Source: Seriola aureovittata (lineage: Eukaryota; Chordata; Actinopteri; Carangiformes; Carangidae). From it: a stretch of 64,000 nt of DNA. Positions 31,100-44,379 of the stretch are shown here, one piece after another. A program made the translations under genes and the position numbers. Under the pieces are notes generated by a model that did not search any database, was not told the origin of the DNA, and saw nothing but the letters and a program-made list of their open reading frames with translations. Positions within the stretch are counted from its first letter, which is position 1. Every line of letters begins with the position of its first letter. The stretch spans positions 17,540,318 through 17,604,317 of the forward strand of contig NC_079372.1 of assembly GCF_021018895.1 (NCBI RefSeq), written 5' to 3'.

Positions 31100-31885
31100 G
31101 GATGCAAATCATTGCCACAATAACTGGAAACATTGAGAACTGAATACAAAATCTGGACATTTATTCACCACTGAATACGGTTTTACCTCATCTCAATACT
31201 TTATTCATTGCTCTGATAACGTGGTTTGTAATATAACCAAGTTCTACAAACTTTTTTACTTGCCCAACACAAACTCTGAAATAATGAACCTCAATATGAC
31301 ATGCAACACGCTGCCAACCACACTGTAATTTGATTGTTATTTGACCTTGAACCTGCATCTTATCATTCTGCTTTCTCTTTTTACCAGAATGTGTGTGAAA
31401 CATATACAAACACACATGCAGAGTATCTTCTTCTTTTGTTACTTTACCACTACACTTTGTACAATGAATACTGCCTCCACCTGACCAACTGTACTTTATG
31501 AACTTGAACCTGTATCAAATGAATGACAATTCCTGGTGGGGGGGGGGCAAATTTACCGCTTTCATAAATTTGGGGGGACACTTTAAAAGATACAGTAAAA
31601 AAACTTGTAGACTGATTTGATACACTACTAGGACACTAGGGGCTAGAGAGACTCAGAGAGAGAAGAAAGTGTGTTAAGGAAAATTAGGAAACTTGAGTTG
31701 TGGGGTTGGGGGTGGGGGGCATGAGGGTTAATTTTGTCAGCATGTACCTACAGAGTTTCAAGTAGCTAAAAGCCACAGTGAGAGTAAGGACCTCTCACCC
31801 CAACACACACTTTATCTCTCACACACACTCACCTACACTGTCCCTCTCTTATGTAATCATGTGTATGTGTACAGAGTGTGTGCGG

Positions 31886-31950
<65 letters not shown>

Positions 31951-33030
31951 CTTGGCTTACATATATATGTGCATATTCCTGCACATGGGGGCCATATTAA
32001 AGGCAATACATTCAGCGCCCTCCCACCCTTGCCACCTTTTACCACATGTTATTTACAGCTGCATAGGAGCTCTGCGGCTACATTATACTTAGTTACAGTC
32101 GCTCTGACAGCGCTTTAAGAAAAGAAGCCATGAATTAGAGGCGCACAAACACACACACTTCTGAGAGTCACAAGAGAAAGCTGTAAAAAAAAGAAAAAGA
32201 AAAGGAAGGAGGGCAGGGGAAACATAACACACTTGTGCCGAGCACTCTCATTCTGAGTTGCCCTCAGGTCTTGTGAATGTAAGGAATTCACAGCGAGGGG
32301 TGGAGGGGGGGAAGGAAAAAAAAAAGCTGTTTGCTAGTGCTGCGTCTGCTGTTGTGCAGATGGTGAGATGTGTGACACACATTCAGTCACACACATACGC
32401 ATGCACACGGCAGGAGGCTTTTGAACCGAATTCACACATGCAGACCCGTGCACACTTATGATTCTTAAGCTGCACACACATAGATAGATCTGCAGACACA
32501 CATGCACTTACACACAAGCAGGAGATCTTTTAAGCAAACCTACAACAGCTTTCATCATCTGGCTTCTCCTAGCGTGTTCTAACACCAACTAATGACAACC
32601 ATGTATCACATGCTGCTTAAGCCGACGGCTTAAACTCTTCATAAGATTTTATTCAAAAACATTGTTAATTTAAGCATCATCCTGTAGAACAACCATCATT
32701 TGTAATGTGTGAGTGATTACATTTCCCACCTCAAAGTTATTTTTTTCAGTGTCAATCCCATGAAAACATCTTGTGCTTTTAAAACCTGCTGATGAGTTCT
32801 GTCTACAGGTGTATCAGTTGTGGTTGCAACTAAATATCTACAAACTCCTCATGACAGCAATAATGACGCAAAGTTCTCACATATTTATGCTGCGTGGATC
32901 ACAAGCTGTTTGCTTTGTGAGGCTCTGTAGCCAAACCTTTTTATCCAGTTTTGTTTACAATACACTTTTTAGATCTTGGTCTAACTTGGTCTAAATATAT
33001 TTTAACCGGATGAAGGATTTTGGTTGTCAG
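31100..33030. other. Intergenic DNA with a long (GT)n tract
   Basis: No gene. Contains a G-run near 31537, a GT tract at 31890-31949 and CA-rich patches near 32380-32520. Confidence 0.55.
31890..31949. repeat. (GT)n microsatellite
   Basis: About 30 uninterrupted GT units. Confidence 0.95.
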
Positions 33031-33034
33031 ATGT

Positions 33035-33520
33035 CTGGATCTTAAAGGTTGAGTTCAGGTTATTTGACGTGGGGTTGTGTGAGGTATTTATGTTTAGTCA
33101 GTGTATTACCTGCAGTTGATTCAGATGGGCGCTGCTAATTCTGACACAACACTGGCACAGAAACTGAGTGGTGCGTATGCTATATTTTGAATATTTTTAT
33201 TACTTTATCTTCAAACAGCACTTTCCTTTGACACTACATTTTCTCAACTGTTGAACGACGCACAAGCGCACCTACGGTGACCACCGCATTACTCTGCGGA
33301 TCAACTCCCTGAATGTCTGGATCTTAAGTTATCAGAGAAACAAGCTGAGCACACGTTAGCAGCAGCTCGGCTGTGAAACTGCTTTATTGTTTTTACTGGT
33401 TTTAATTAGCTGGTCTGATTGTTTCGGAGGAACATTTCCACTCATTCCAGTAGCCTCCAAAAGCTCCAGTGCGACACTGCAGCTGCTCACCGGGAGAAGC
33501 TGACTGTAGTGACGTCATAG
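33035..33520 (+). repeat. Possible teleost interspersed repeat
   Basis: GTCAGTGTATTACCTGCAG, AGAAACAAGCTGAGCACACG, AGTAGCCTCCAAAAGCTCCA and CTGCAGCTGCTCACCGGGAG resemble a fish repeat I recall. There is no second copy in this window to confirm it. Confidence 0.4.
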
Positions 33521-34539
33521 ATGGTGAAAATAACAACTCCCATGATCACACACTTCTTCACAACGTCACCAAACAACCTCTTTTGTTCTTGTAGTGATTG
33601 AGAGACCACTAGCAGCAGAAAATTACATACTGTGAGTTTGACGCACATTAGTTCTTCCAAAAAGCTGTGCAATGCACCGTGCAATGAATTAAGTGGGATT
33701 TTTACTTTTTACTGATCATAGTTCAAACAAAACAAAAGAACTAAAATATGATCAGGGTCGCAGATGTCTTTGTTTATTCTTCTTCTTCACAACCCAAAGA
33801 TATTTTATTTCACGGGTGAATATCGGCAAATTGTTACTTTTGAGAAGCAAGACTCACAAAAAGCTAAAAAAATAAGTTAAAAGATGAATTGTTGCTGATT
33901 CATTTTTCATTAATGATTTTTTTCATCATTGTTCCACACCTCACCTGAGTTATAAATTCGTGTATTTTGTTGTTTTAATTCACTTAAACCACATTAAAGG
34001 ATAAATATATAAATAATAATGATCTGAATTTCCACAGATTTGTCATTTTACCACTAAACACTGACCTTACTGACACACAGCGTGGGGATGAGTTTTACAG
34101 CTTATTGCTTGTTTACACTGGAATGAAATGACGCTCAGCTTGAAACAAACCGACCCTGAGTAAATCTCCCAAACACTGGCAGTGGTGCTGCAGCAAAAGA
34201 TGTCAGCAGTAAAGTTGTGACTCTTCAGAGTCTTAATGAAAGCAGATTAGGAGGTTGATGTGGTTGGAGAGTCCGTCCACAAGGCACTTTACCCCCACCA
34301 GCGCCTGTGCTTCTCTTCTGTGGCTGACCTCTGATGTCCTTTTTTGGGGGGGGGGGGGTAATTACTCCATTGGGATTAATAAAGTTGTGCAAAATCAGGT
34401 TTTGGAGTTGATTTTCCCTTCAAGTTCCTGGTGTACATGTTTCCATGAGAGCTGGCTTGTGTTCAGAGTCAAGACTGTGGTGGAAAATAAAGTCAAAACA
34501 CAAGCCTCTTTCATGGAACACCTTGGGAAGTTTACCTTT

Positions 34540-34577
<38 letters not shown>

Positions 34578-37500
34578 TGGAACAAAGAGAGAGAGATGTG
34601 TCTTCATGCATGTGCATGTGGTGGTGGGTGAAATTCTCAGTGGGCACTATGCAGTCACACTCGTGGGGGGTAAAAGGAACCATAGCTAATAAATCTCATC
34701 TGGTAAACTTTTTACGCTCCTCACATTTACTTTAACCCATTTAGCATAGGTTTCCTGAACAGTTTGGTTATACAGGATGTCAGAAATGTCAGGAATCACA
34801 GACTTGCCCCCCCCCCCCCCCCCCCCCCATGTCTCTGTAAACCACTCAGCCACTGTAACAGCCAGTGTGTACGAGAGCAAAAAAGCTAATTATGCATCCA
34901 TGCTAGATTATTTTACTCACAGCCTCTTATCTCAAGCTGCTGCTTAAAGTGAATCCTCGCTGTGTGCCAAATTCAGCAAAGCAGTGAGTGATAAAAGAAA
35001 TGGAAAGTCTGCTAAATGGTTTACTGCTATGTAATGTAATGTTCTGGCTCCAAATAATGCCCGTGGGCAACAGCATGAGGCTAACTGAGCGGTTTAATGA
35101 GGACTGTCTTACATCACTGATCCTCTTTCTCTGTGAAAACATTGTAAAACCCAGTTTTAGTTATTTTCATGTCTGAACTTTAAAGGGGGGATTACACACT
35201 TCACTACGGATCAAGATGTTTTGTAGTTCCTGATTAAGTTGACATTTCAGATTTGCTTTTAACCCAAGAGCCAGAATATGCATAACCGGTATGACAGGAG
35301 GAGACATATAGAGTATGCTGCCAAAGCAGTAAAGCAATATCCACTTAAAATGGAATTAGACACACTCACAGATAATTGGTGATTATTAAAAACAACAACA
35401 ACAAAAAAAAAACGTGTGAAACAACCCGGGGCAACAACAACGTGTGACGAGTGAGTCACGGTGATGAACAGTGACAAGCTGCCTCCGACCCAACAAACAG
35501 TAACATCTCATCCTCATCATCAAACCAACATCAAAGACACAGGATCTTTTAGTGCTTCTTTCATACTTTTAATTGCTCGAGCTGTTATCGTTTTTCAATC
35601 TTTCTCCGCTGTCCCCTCTGGATCAGCCTCCATGCCTTTTTTTATGATCTCTGTAACTACATACTCATCGCTGCGGCGTTTTGGCACCGCACATCCTTCG
35701 GGATAACGTGTCAGTCTTGTCAATTACGTGTCATCTGTTGATTAAGTTCATTCCCCCGTTCCAAGGAAAGGCCTGCCAGAAGGTGTTTTTGAACAGGTTG
35801 GTGTAGGTTAAATCACAGCTCTTTAAATTAGTGATAAAAACAAATGTATTATGATGTACTGATTTCAGCCAGTTAAAAAAACATTACTATAGGCACTGGT
35901 TGCTTCCTGACTCAGCGATTTAACTTTTAAAATGAAATATCTGAATATTGAAAATTTGAATGACGTGATCTGTACGATTCTGATAATCAGATCATATGCC
36001 AAAGTAAGATCGCCCACCCCTACTGTAACGCATTGTAGAGAAATATCGATTATAGCCAGCTATATTGATTATTTCATCCTTCTCTTATGGAGATCACTCA
36101 GACACCTCACTCAAAAATGCAACACTTGTTTTTCTGTAGTAAGTTGCACACGGCCCTCCTCTCTTCATTTAAAGCAAAAAGTGCATTCAGCAACAGTCTC
36201 CTGGACAGTCCGTCTGACTAAGACCTCAACCACACCCATAGAACCAAAGACAGATTTGTCAGGAGACTCTTGCGGTCGGCTGCGCCCAGTTGGTGAACAG
36301 GTCATAATTGAGGTGTTTATTGGTAGTCATCTGGCCCAAAATGGAGGAAAATTATTTGAAATTACAATGGAGATCATTATTTGGATCTCAGTTCTCATAA
36401 CCCCACCAGGAGACTGTGTGCTGGCTGCACATATATTAGTAATATAAATATACAGATGAGGTACAGTATATGTTCAAACCCATGCACACACATACACACT
36501 CACACAAAAGCATACTGTGGCCGTGGTAGGTAAATAAACGCTGCTATGATGGCTGGGCTGCAGTGAGATTTAAAGAGATTCAATGAGGAAGTCAGTGATC
36601 TAAGGGAGCTTGAGTTATTTCCCAACCCAACCCCCATCCTCGTGCTTGTCGTCACCACAGGAATCATTCACATTTCTAAGAGACACATTTCTTTGAGCTG
36701 ATGTAAGATCAGAACATTCTTGTTCAGGACTTTGAATCCAGCCACACATTAGTTTATTTTCACACACTTATCAGGGTGTGTGTTGCAGTGGCAGCAGGTT
36801 CAAGGAAGGTCATCTCCCCATCCACGTTTATAAGGAGCGTCCTGATGCGTTCATAGGTCACATGGAATATGCAAACCTTCAAGGATCCTCTTCTCCAAGT
36901 TAAATTCATCTTGAATACCTCCAGGGACGGATGCAGCGAGGAGCCATAATCAAATGTCCATTGTAACAGTACACTGTACATGCACAGCCAAACAATCAGC
37001 AACAGAGTTCAGACTGTTAGAAAGAATAAAAGTGAATGATGGCAGAGGTTCAAAAGGAGTGCTTGCATGCGTACAGCTGCACGCCATCCAACCCAGCAAT
37101 AAATATTTTCATCATTGCTTTCATTTGTCAATTCAGAAATATGATTGGAGAAATATTTTTTATTTAAAAAAAGACAAATAAATTAAAGAAATGCACTCCT
37201 CTTGTTTGGGTTGGCTGTGTTTCCAATGGGTGAAGACTATCAGTACCAAAGAAGGGATTGTTCACAGGTACCCTAAGTGCTATGTACAACATAGAGGGTT
37301 AATGTTAGTTAATGTTCAGTCAAATAACAATTGAACGCATTTTTCACTTGTGTCTGCTTGTTTGTTTATTTGTCAGCAGGATCATGCTAAATGTACTGTA
37401 CTGATTTGCAACGATGAGGCATGGGCCAGGGAAGAACCCGATGAATTTTGGTGCTATCTGGTTAAAGGAGTGAATCCAGGAATATTTTTAAATAATTTTC

Positions 37501-37600
37501 GCAACATTGCCAGAGAGGGCACTTTTCAACTATGTAGTCAATATTTCTCTTTGGCGGACATATGTGCTCTACTTTAGGAAATAGGTGGAAAATAGATGCA
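33520..37600. other. Intergenic DNA, no gene recognised
   Basis: Contains a G-run (34346-34358), a GT tract (34541-34574) and a 22-nt C-run (34807-34828). The open frame at 35932-36447 (171 codons) begins in AT-rich DNA and shows no domain, signal peptide or exon-like boundaries, so I do not call it a gene. Confidence 0.55.
34807..34828. repeat. Poly(C) run (22 nt)
   Basis: Uninterrupted C homopolymer (G-run on the minus strand); prone to length error and able to form G-quadruplex or i-motif structures. Confidence 0.9.
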
Positions 37601-37604
37601 AATA

Positions 37605-38088
37605 TTAAAGGTCCCATATCGTATAAAGTGAGATTTCCATGTCTTGTTTGATTATAAAGCAGGTCTAGGTTCTGTATTAATACTGTGAAAGTATCAAAGC
37701 GCTCGGTGCACAGAGAAATGCACAGAGTCTGTATTCAGAAACTGAGCCTTAAAATGAGCCACCAAGACTTATGTAACTTTGTGATGTCACAACATGTCAC
37801 CGCTCTCAGCCATGCCCCAAGCCCCGCCCACCTGGACCCACCGTCCAACCTTGCAGAATTTGGTTTTTCTGCGTTTACCTGAAATCTGCTATAGTCTGCT
37901 CAGAAAAGCCAGTGAGCCACTGAAAAGTCACGGACCCGTCGTTGCTATAGAGCTCCAGAAGGAAGCCTGAGAGAGGTGCTGTAAAACTACACCAAGATGG
38001 TTTTTGTTTCTTAAAACCACAAATAGATCTACTTATGGATCGACACTTCAAATTTAACACAGGAAAAGTGTAAAATATGGAACTTTAA
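37605..38088. mobile_element. piggyBac-like MITE flanked by TTAA
   Basis: Starts TTAAAGGTCCCATAT and ends ATATGGAACTTTAA, an imperfect terminal inverted repeat with TTAA at both outer edges (37605-37608, 38085-38088). TTAA duplication is the piggyBac hallmark. The 484 bp body contains no transposase. The sequence resembles an abundant fish element starting TTAAAGGTCCCATAT. Confidence 0.72.
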
Positions 38089-38089
38089 C

Positions 38090-40865
38090 TAATAGAGCAA
38101 AAGACTGCCAAAAGCCTGGAAACTGACAAGCTGAAATATCCTTCCTCTCTCTCCAGTCGATGTGATCCTGTAAGCTGTGGTAGACTCTGTGACACCATAT
38201 GGCTGTTGAAAGCATGTGGAAGACAAACCAGATAATTTAAAACTGCTTTTATGAATCTCACTATTGGAATTTAATGGCTTCAGTTCTGCATTATTTGGTC
38301 TCTCATGACAGAACCATAAATAAAAACTTGAGTGCCTTGAGTGTTTTTCTTTACAACAAAATAGGACTTTATTCCAGTGTTTAATGTAGTTCCAACAACT
38401 TTTCATGTGAAGAATACATGATGATTTATTAAAATCTTTCATCATTATGGACACATTTTTAAGTACAAGATCTGTATTTAGTGTGATACTTATAATTAAA
38501 TTAAATTAAGTTATAATTCCATAAAGTAAGTAAAATTATCTCCTAAATATATACAATTATATATACATATACAGTTTTGATCATGAAATCGTCATGTAAT
38601 CACTGATTCTCAATTACACTGACCAAAATTTGGAGCCTAAAGCAACAGCCCCTTTTTAATTTGATGTAATTTTGAGCTTGCATCATACTACAGAAGGGTC
38701 TATTCCCAGTGGTCAGCAGTGAAATGATCAAGCTGTGTGAGAGTGTGTGTGTGTGCGTGTGTGTCAGTGTCAGCCAGGTGATAATAACCTGACAGAGCTC
38801 GGACCATGAGACTGGCAGTCATTTGATTAAACATGATCTGTATCCGTGTGTCTGTGTGTGTGTGTTAGAGAGTGTGCAAGTGGATTGTGCAAGCACTTGT
38901 GTCCTCGTGCTGCATGTCTCTATTGCTGTGTGTGTGTGGTAGTATGTATGTGTGTGTGAGTGTGTGTGCGAACACGCATGCACGTTTGGTCCGGCTGGCG
39001 GGCTCAGCAGTGTTTCCACCAGGTCAGTGACACTGTCATCCAGCCAGGAACAGAGTCGGACTTGGGCCAAACCTGGGGAGATAGAGCCAATTACTGATGA
39101 AACAAAGAAAACTAATTCACATTTCCACATAAAACGCCTGCCAATAAACACACTGAACATATTAATCACATTCATATATGGTACAAGAAATTTCATGTCA
39201 TGCAAAACTGAATGTTCTTTCATCACATTTGAGACCACAGCCCACCTTGTCTCAGTTAATTTAATTTTGTCTGCCTGTATCTTTACATACATTCATTTAT
39301 GTGTATGTCATGTTTTATCTTAACTTAATATCAACACATCCCACACGCACACCAAGTAAATCTCATCAAATTCCCCCTCATCCAATCATTCCACTAAATT
39401 CAGTCCTTACCTCATCTAATTCTCTCTATTTTATCTAATCTCACATTTTTTTGTTTGACCTTACTATAGTTCATCTTCTGTGATATCATGTCATTTAATC
39501 TCATTTTAAATCAACCATCAAAACCTATTAAAAAGTATTTCCAATAAAGATTCACATTCTGTTTCACCACTATTTCAGTATTTCTTTTACTGCGCTGTTA
39601 TGTTTTACACTAAAAAAACAGATCATGGGTTAGTTTGATTGAAACTGTGCAACTCTAACCATGTGTAGTCTGCTGACTGAGCCTTGTCATGGCTGTATAT
39701 TTATACTACTGAGAACAATAGAAGCATGCTGCTCAGTGACATAGTAGTTTAGATATCTAGGCTGAAAAAAAAAAACAGTCATGCCACAAGCAGAGAGGCA
39801 TGACATTTGTGAGTGCCGAGCAGCAAAACTGATCTAAAACTAATATTTTTAGGCTCATTATCCTTGATTCCTGCCATGATACTGAAGAACTGTAGCAGGG
39901 TGAATAGCAGTGATGAATAAAGTGCTCTGTGTAAAGTCAATAGCTATACACACTTTTTCAATCAAATCTGCCTGTTGGCAACAAGACTACCCCAACGATC
40001 ACATACTGTAATGGATTTGGAAACAGTTTTCCTGGGATATAATTGAATTATTATTATTGGCCTCTCTGAACTTTGGACGTGTGTGTATTTATTCTTCTTT
40101 AGCGTGTGAAGATACACATCCCACCCATTTGTACTGTGTGCAGTCTTACTGCACTTGCAGTCAAGGTTCTAATTACGAGGGAGTGAGGAGGGTTCCTAAT
40201 TAAGACTTGGACTCCCACAGGAGGTTAAGACAACAGTTTGGGTGGATTGGAACATGTTACCTGTCAATTGTAAATATTATAATATATTTTCCATATTTGA
40301 GGCCGGGATGAATCTTGTAATATGATTTCAGACACCCCTAAAGTGGACCATACCATTTCTTAACCTCAGCGTCTTCCTGCCTCACTCCCATCAGAGGCTC
40401 CTGTCCTTACACCTATGCTACTGTACATTGTGCAGTAGCAGTAGCTATCTATCTAGCTTGGTTAAAACACTTTACTTTAGTTTCTTAGTTTCTGAAGTAG
40501 ACTGCGTTTACATTAGTATCTATGGATGAACCCTAAAGTTAGCTAGTTTCTAACTTTTGCCTTAATTTACAGTTTTGACAACTAACATCGGCTAGTTAAA
40601 ACTAAAGCTAATGTTGCCCTAGTTAACATTAGCTAGCTGATAGCACGCCCTTTAATTACCAATGTTGACACTGCTGCTCAGTCATGAGCAGTGGAACAAT
40701 GGAGGATTAGTTGTTGTACAGTTTTGACATCAACATAGAGTTTATTATTTAATTTTAATTGTCTTTTGTGTGGCTGTGGTGGTTTAATTAGTCTATTACC
40801 TTTTGACAGTAGCTTTTGAAAGAGGCACCTCCTCTGTGTTCACTCAGGAATTCAGGAGTTTTACC
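38090..40865. other. Intergenic DNA, no gene recognised
   Basis: GT-rich patches at 38738-38765 and 38850-38970; otherwise AT-rich and featureless. The 157-codon minus-strand frame at 38819-39292 overlaps the GT patches and is not supported. Confidence 0.55.
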
Positions 40866-40869
40866 TGGT

Positions 40870-41720
40870 TGCGTAATTGAACAGTATCAATACATTTACT
40901 CAAAGTACTGTACTAAAGTACGATTTTGAGGTCCCAGCGCAGCTATGCAGATAGCTAACTCTTCCATCGACAACACATGCAAGTGATTCTCTTTCATGGG
41001 CTTTGTTCCACATGCTGGTCAACAGATGTTAAAACTGAAAAAGAGGAATAAACAAACCAAACAAATATTATAATAACAAATGTTAAATAAAATAATCAAA
41101 CAAGTTGAGGTTTATAACAAAGCAAATGATCTATTCCAGTGCAAATAGTCTTAGAATTTAAAATCACAGATACAGATGTCACCGGTCTACCCTAAACATT
41201 CACTTTACACAGTTATTAGAAAAAAAATCAGTCCATGTATGACCAGGGCAAAGAACTACAAAGCTTGCGCTAGCTAGTTAATATGCTAATGCTCGCGGCT
41301 AACGCGCTAATGATAGCGCCGTATACTGACAGCAAACCAAGAGATATTTTTGCGTTTTCTACACAGTAAAACAATAACAACAAAGGTGTACGCACAAAAG
41401 CACAACTTAAGGCACAACTTATTCTTATTACAATTTACAGGCTGAGCTCAGCATTAGCTAAGAGAGATGAAGAGTTCTGTGTGACTGACAGACAGGAAAA
41501 CAGCAAAACAAACTCTTTACTTCCTGTTTCTTGTTACATCACAGGTAATCCCAGCAAAGCAAACTTTTTTAAGCAACCTGCCTGAACTAAACATTACAAG
41601 GCGGCTCTGAAAACCTGCATGAGCCAGACCAACTTTACTTTAGTATTTCCATTTTATGCTACTTAATACTTCCACTCACACTTTTTACTCCACTGCATAC
41701 ATTTGACAGCTTTAGTTAAA
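40870..41720 (+). repeat. Fish TACTT-type repeat split by a 0.7 kb insertion
   Basis: The left half (ATACATTTACTCAAAGTACT, GTACTAAAGTACGATTTTGA, 40890-40930) and right half (TTTACTTTAGTATTTCC, TTTTATGCTACTTAATACTT, 41636-41672) are adjacent in the usual element but lie about 700 bp apart here. The intervening 40935-41630 looks like an insertion. It carries GCTAGCTAGTTAATATGCTA-type words and ACTTCCTGTTTCTTGTTAC, with no recognised transposase. Confidence 0.5.
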
Positions 41721-41724
41721 CAAG

Positions 41725-43390
41725 TAAGATACTGTAAAGACTGCAACACAGTTCACTGAAGCGCACTACTGCACTGGGTTCCCTTTCGCCCTGGAGAAAA
41801 AGTTTACCCCCCTCGATTGTCATTGAATAATTTGCATTCAAGTTGCAGTTTTAGTTTAACAAGATTTTCTAACTGAGACAATTGGGTATTCTAATGTGTG
41901 TGCAGAAAAGTTTAAAAATCCTAATAAAAGAATGCTCTTAATGATATGGCCTCAGCATGACGGCCCTGTGAGCACTACATATATGAATGTCACACAGCAG
42001 GTTGAGATGAATGAGACAGTAAATAGGCAGCAGCTCTGAGGAACATTTTACACAAAGGCTTTGTGGCTTTTGGTCCATTATCATAGCTTTAATTGCAGCT
42101 GGAGGAGCCTCTAGGCTCTACTGTGAAACTCAGAGGTGAACTCATTTATGATTAGTGTCAAATTTTTATTTTGCAAGTGGTATTTTGTAAAGACAAGCAT
42201 GTGGGGGCATTTGCCAAAAGTATTTTTTGTCAACTGTAGTTTTTAAAATTCTGCTGTAACAAAGAGTGTTTATTATTCTTACAGACAGCGCGTGCTTTGC
42301 AGGAGATTTGCATTATCTTGATCTACAGTTAAAGAATTGCTCAATGTCGCATTATGCATCAACATGCCTGGAGAAAGAAGATAGAAAACAGTGGAACCAG
42401 TCCAGCAATATCGGCGCCACAATCTACTCTACTGCGGTGTAGTTATTTGGCTGTATCTCTATGCACACCCACAGCTACACACTGTACACAGTACACCTCC
42501 AACAATGTTATTGCACCCAAACCCTTGCAACACACAACCCATAGCAAAGCCATACTTTTTCGTGGATTTGTGGAAGCCCGTGACATTCTGTGTGTGGGGG
42601 TTACGGCCGTATTATTTACCTCCATGTAAAGGTCCAGCTCTCACAGAGTGTGCCGCCTATGTCCGGCCGTGTCCCATAAATCCTCAAACAGGATTTGGAC
42701 TCTATTCTCTGCTTCAGGTTATAATAGTTGACTGTTTTGGTTTACAGCAGAATGCCTCCCAGGTTGACTTTAATATACTGAATTTGGCATTTGGCCAAAC
42801 AGCTCCGCCCTGCACTTTGAGGTGCTAAAACCGCCATAACACACATGACGGCCTGAGGACAGATTGTGTGATTGTTGCAGTTGGAGAAGAGGTCCCCTTT
42901 AAATCATGACTGTAGTTGTTAAATATACTTACTACGGTATTTCTTTCTGAAATGTTGTTTCAAATTATATAGTATCATGAACTGGAAATTCTCTATTAAA
43001 GTACAAGATTGTACCTAAGTACTACAGCTAGGGCAATAAAGATAAGAGAGATTGATCAATAGGCTGATATTAGCTTATTGAAGAAGTATCTCTATTGGTG
43101 TATATGTCAGCCAAAGAGTAACGTGAAATCGCAGCTCAGAGAAGTTTTATACTGTAAAATGTCAGACTCATGTAAATACAAATGCATCTTGATCAAAATA
43201 AAAATAAAAAAATAAAAGTATCTAGGGGATGCATATCCAGATTGTTTCTGCTATCTGTTAAGAAAAAAAAACTATTGGGTGATTCATCATAATCAGATTT
43301 TTAACCACTGGTCAGTCGACCCATCTGTCCAACACGTGTGCAACATGTTCCAGAGCTTCCAGAGACGTGTCAGCAACTACTGGCCTGAGA
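41725..43390. other. Intergenic DNA; unexplained 145-codon open frame
   Basis: The open frame at 42391-42828 (+) lies in a locally CA/GC-richer patch that reads like a repeat. It has no recognisable domain, and I see no splice or promoter context. The rest is AT-rich non-coding DNA. Confidence 0.45.
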
Positions 43391-43394
43391 GCCA

Positions 43395-43690
43395 TTACAT
43401 TTTGTATGAATATTCACGGTCTCTAGAGGATGACTGTTAATCACTTTGGTGACCTCTGAACTCTTCATCCAGTGCTGGCACGTCAAAATTTCCCTTTGAC
43501 CATTGCTGTCTCTGTTTTAAAATAAAAAGGTTGCTTGATTTCAGTACAGGTTCCTGTTTGGTCCTTAAGTTTTGGGTCACCCTTGACATTTCCCCTAGTG
43601 CTGTCATGAGTCATAAATTCCCACTTGTGTACAAGACATTTCAAAATCCAGTGGGCAGATTGCCATGAAACTCACTGAGCGCATTCACAA
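43395..43690 (+). repeat. Teleost interspersed repeat, copy 1 ('GATTGCCATGAAA' family)
   Basis: GAATATTCACGGTCTCTAGA, GGATGACTGTTAATCACTTT, GGTGACCTCTGAACTCTTCA and later GGGCAGATTGCCATGAAACT align with the arrangement in copy 2 at 62838-63225. Confidence 0.6.
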
Positions 43691-44268
43691 TCCTCTCACA
43701 ACAACCTGTCTCAACTTTTGTCACCCTGTGAGCTCTCCTCTTGTGCCATCCACGAGGCAGATTGCCGAGACGTTTGCTGAGCACAGTAAACCCATCACGA
43801 TTTTTAAACCTCTTTCTTTCTTCTAACCAATCAAACAAACTTTACCTGTTTAGCAATTGTGGATGTCAGGATAATTGCAGAGCATCGAATTGAACCGCTA
43901 TATAAACATCCAGGCAACAGCTACACATCCAACTCAAGTCAAAGTGCTTAGTCGGACTGATTAGAAAGTCATCACATCCTCGTTCTAAACACCATTTGGG
44001 CTCAACTGCAACGGCACACAAGCCAAGCTATTCCAGTCATTAAAAATAAAGCAACAGTTAATTGCATCCTGAATGGCTGCCATTACTGCTGCACACATTT
44101 TTTTTCTGTTTTTCATACAGAGATCCTGCCATTGTTCTACCATATACATTCAACATCTGGTTTCTATTTGTGTTGTGCGGAGAAGATGGTGATTGTGGTT
44201 CCTGTCAGCCGAGCTTTTTCCTCCTTTGTGTCTTTATTTCTTTGGTTTCTATTCAAACCTCTACATAG

Positions 44269-44270
<2 letters not shown>

Positions 44271-44323
<53 letters not shown>

Positions 44324-44372
44324 CGTGCATGCGTGTGTGTGTGTGCGCGTGTGTGTGCGCGTGTGTTGATGT
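44271..44372. repeat. Interrupted (GT)n/(GC)n microsatellite
   Basis: Pure GT to about 44319, then mixed GTGC/GTGT words to about 44372. Its Cys-Val open frame is an artefact. Confidence 0.92.
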
Positions 44373-44379
44373 GTATGTG

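Noticed and set aside
35932..36447. 171-codon + open frame
   Set aside because: No recognisable motif, ordinary base composition, no promoter or splice context. Its length is possible by chance among the many frames scanned.
36711..36726. AGAACATTCTTGTTCA as a glucocorticoid response element
   Set aside because: The half-sites are spaced by four rather than three bases and the site is 20 kb past klf15; too weak to call.
38819..39292. 157-codon minus-strand open frame
   Set aside because: Partly encoded by a GT/CA-rich patch (His/Thr-rich), with no domain.
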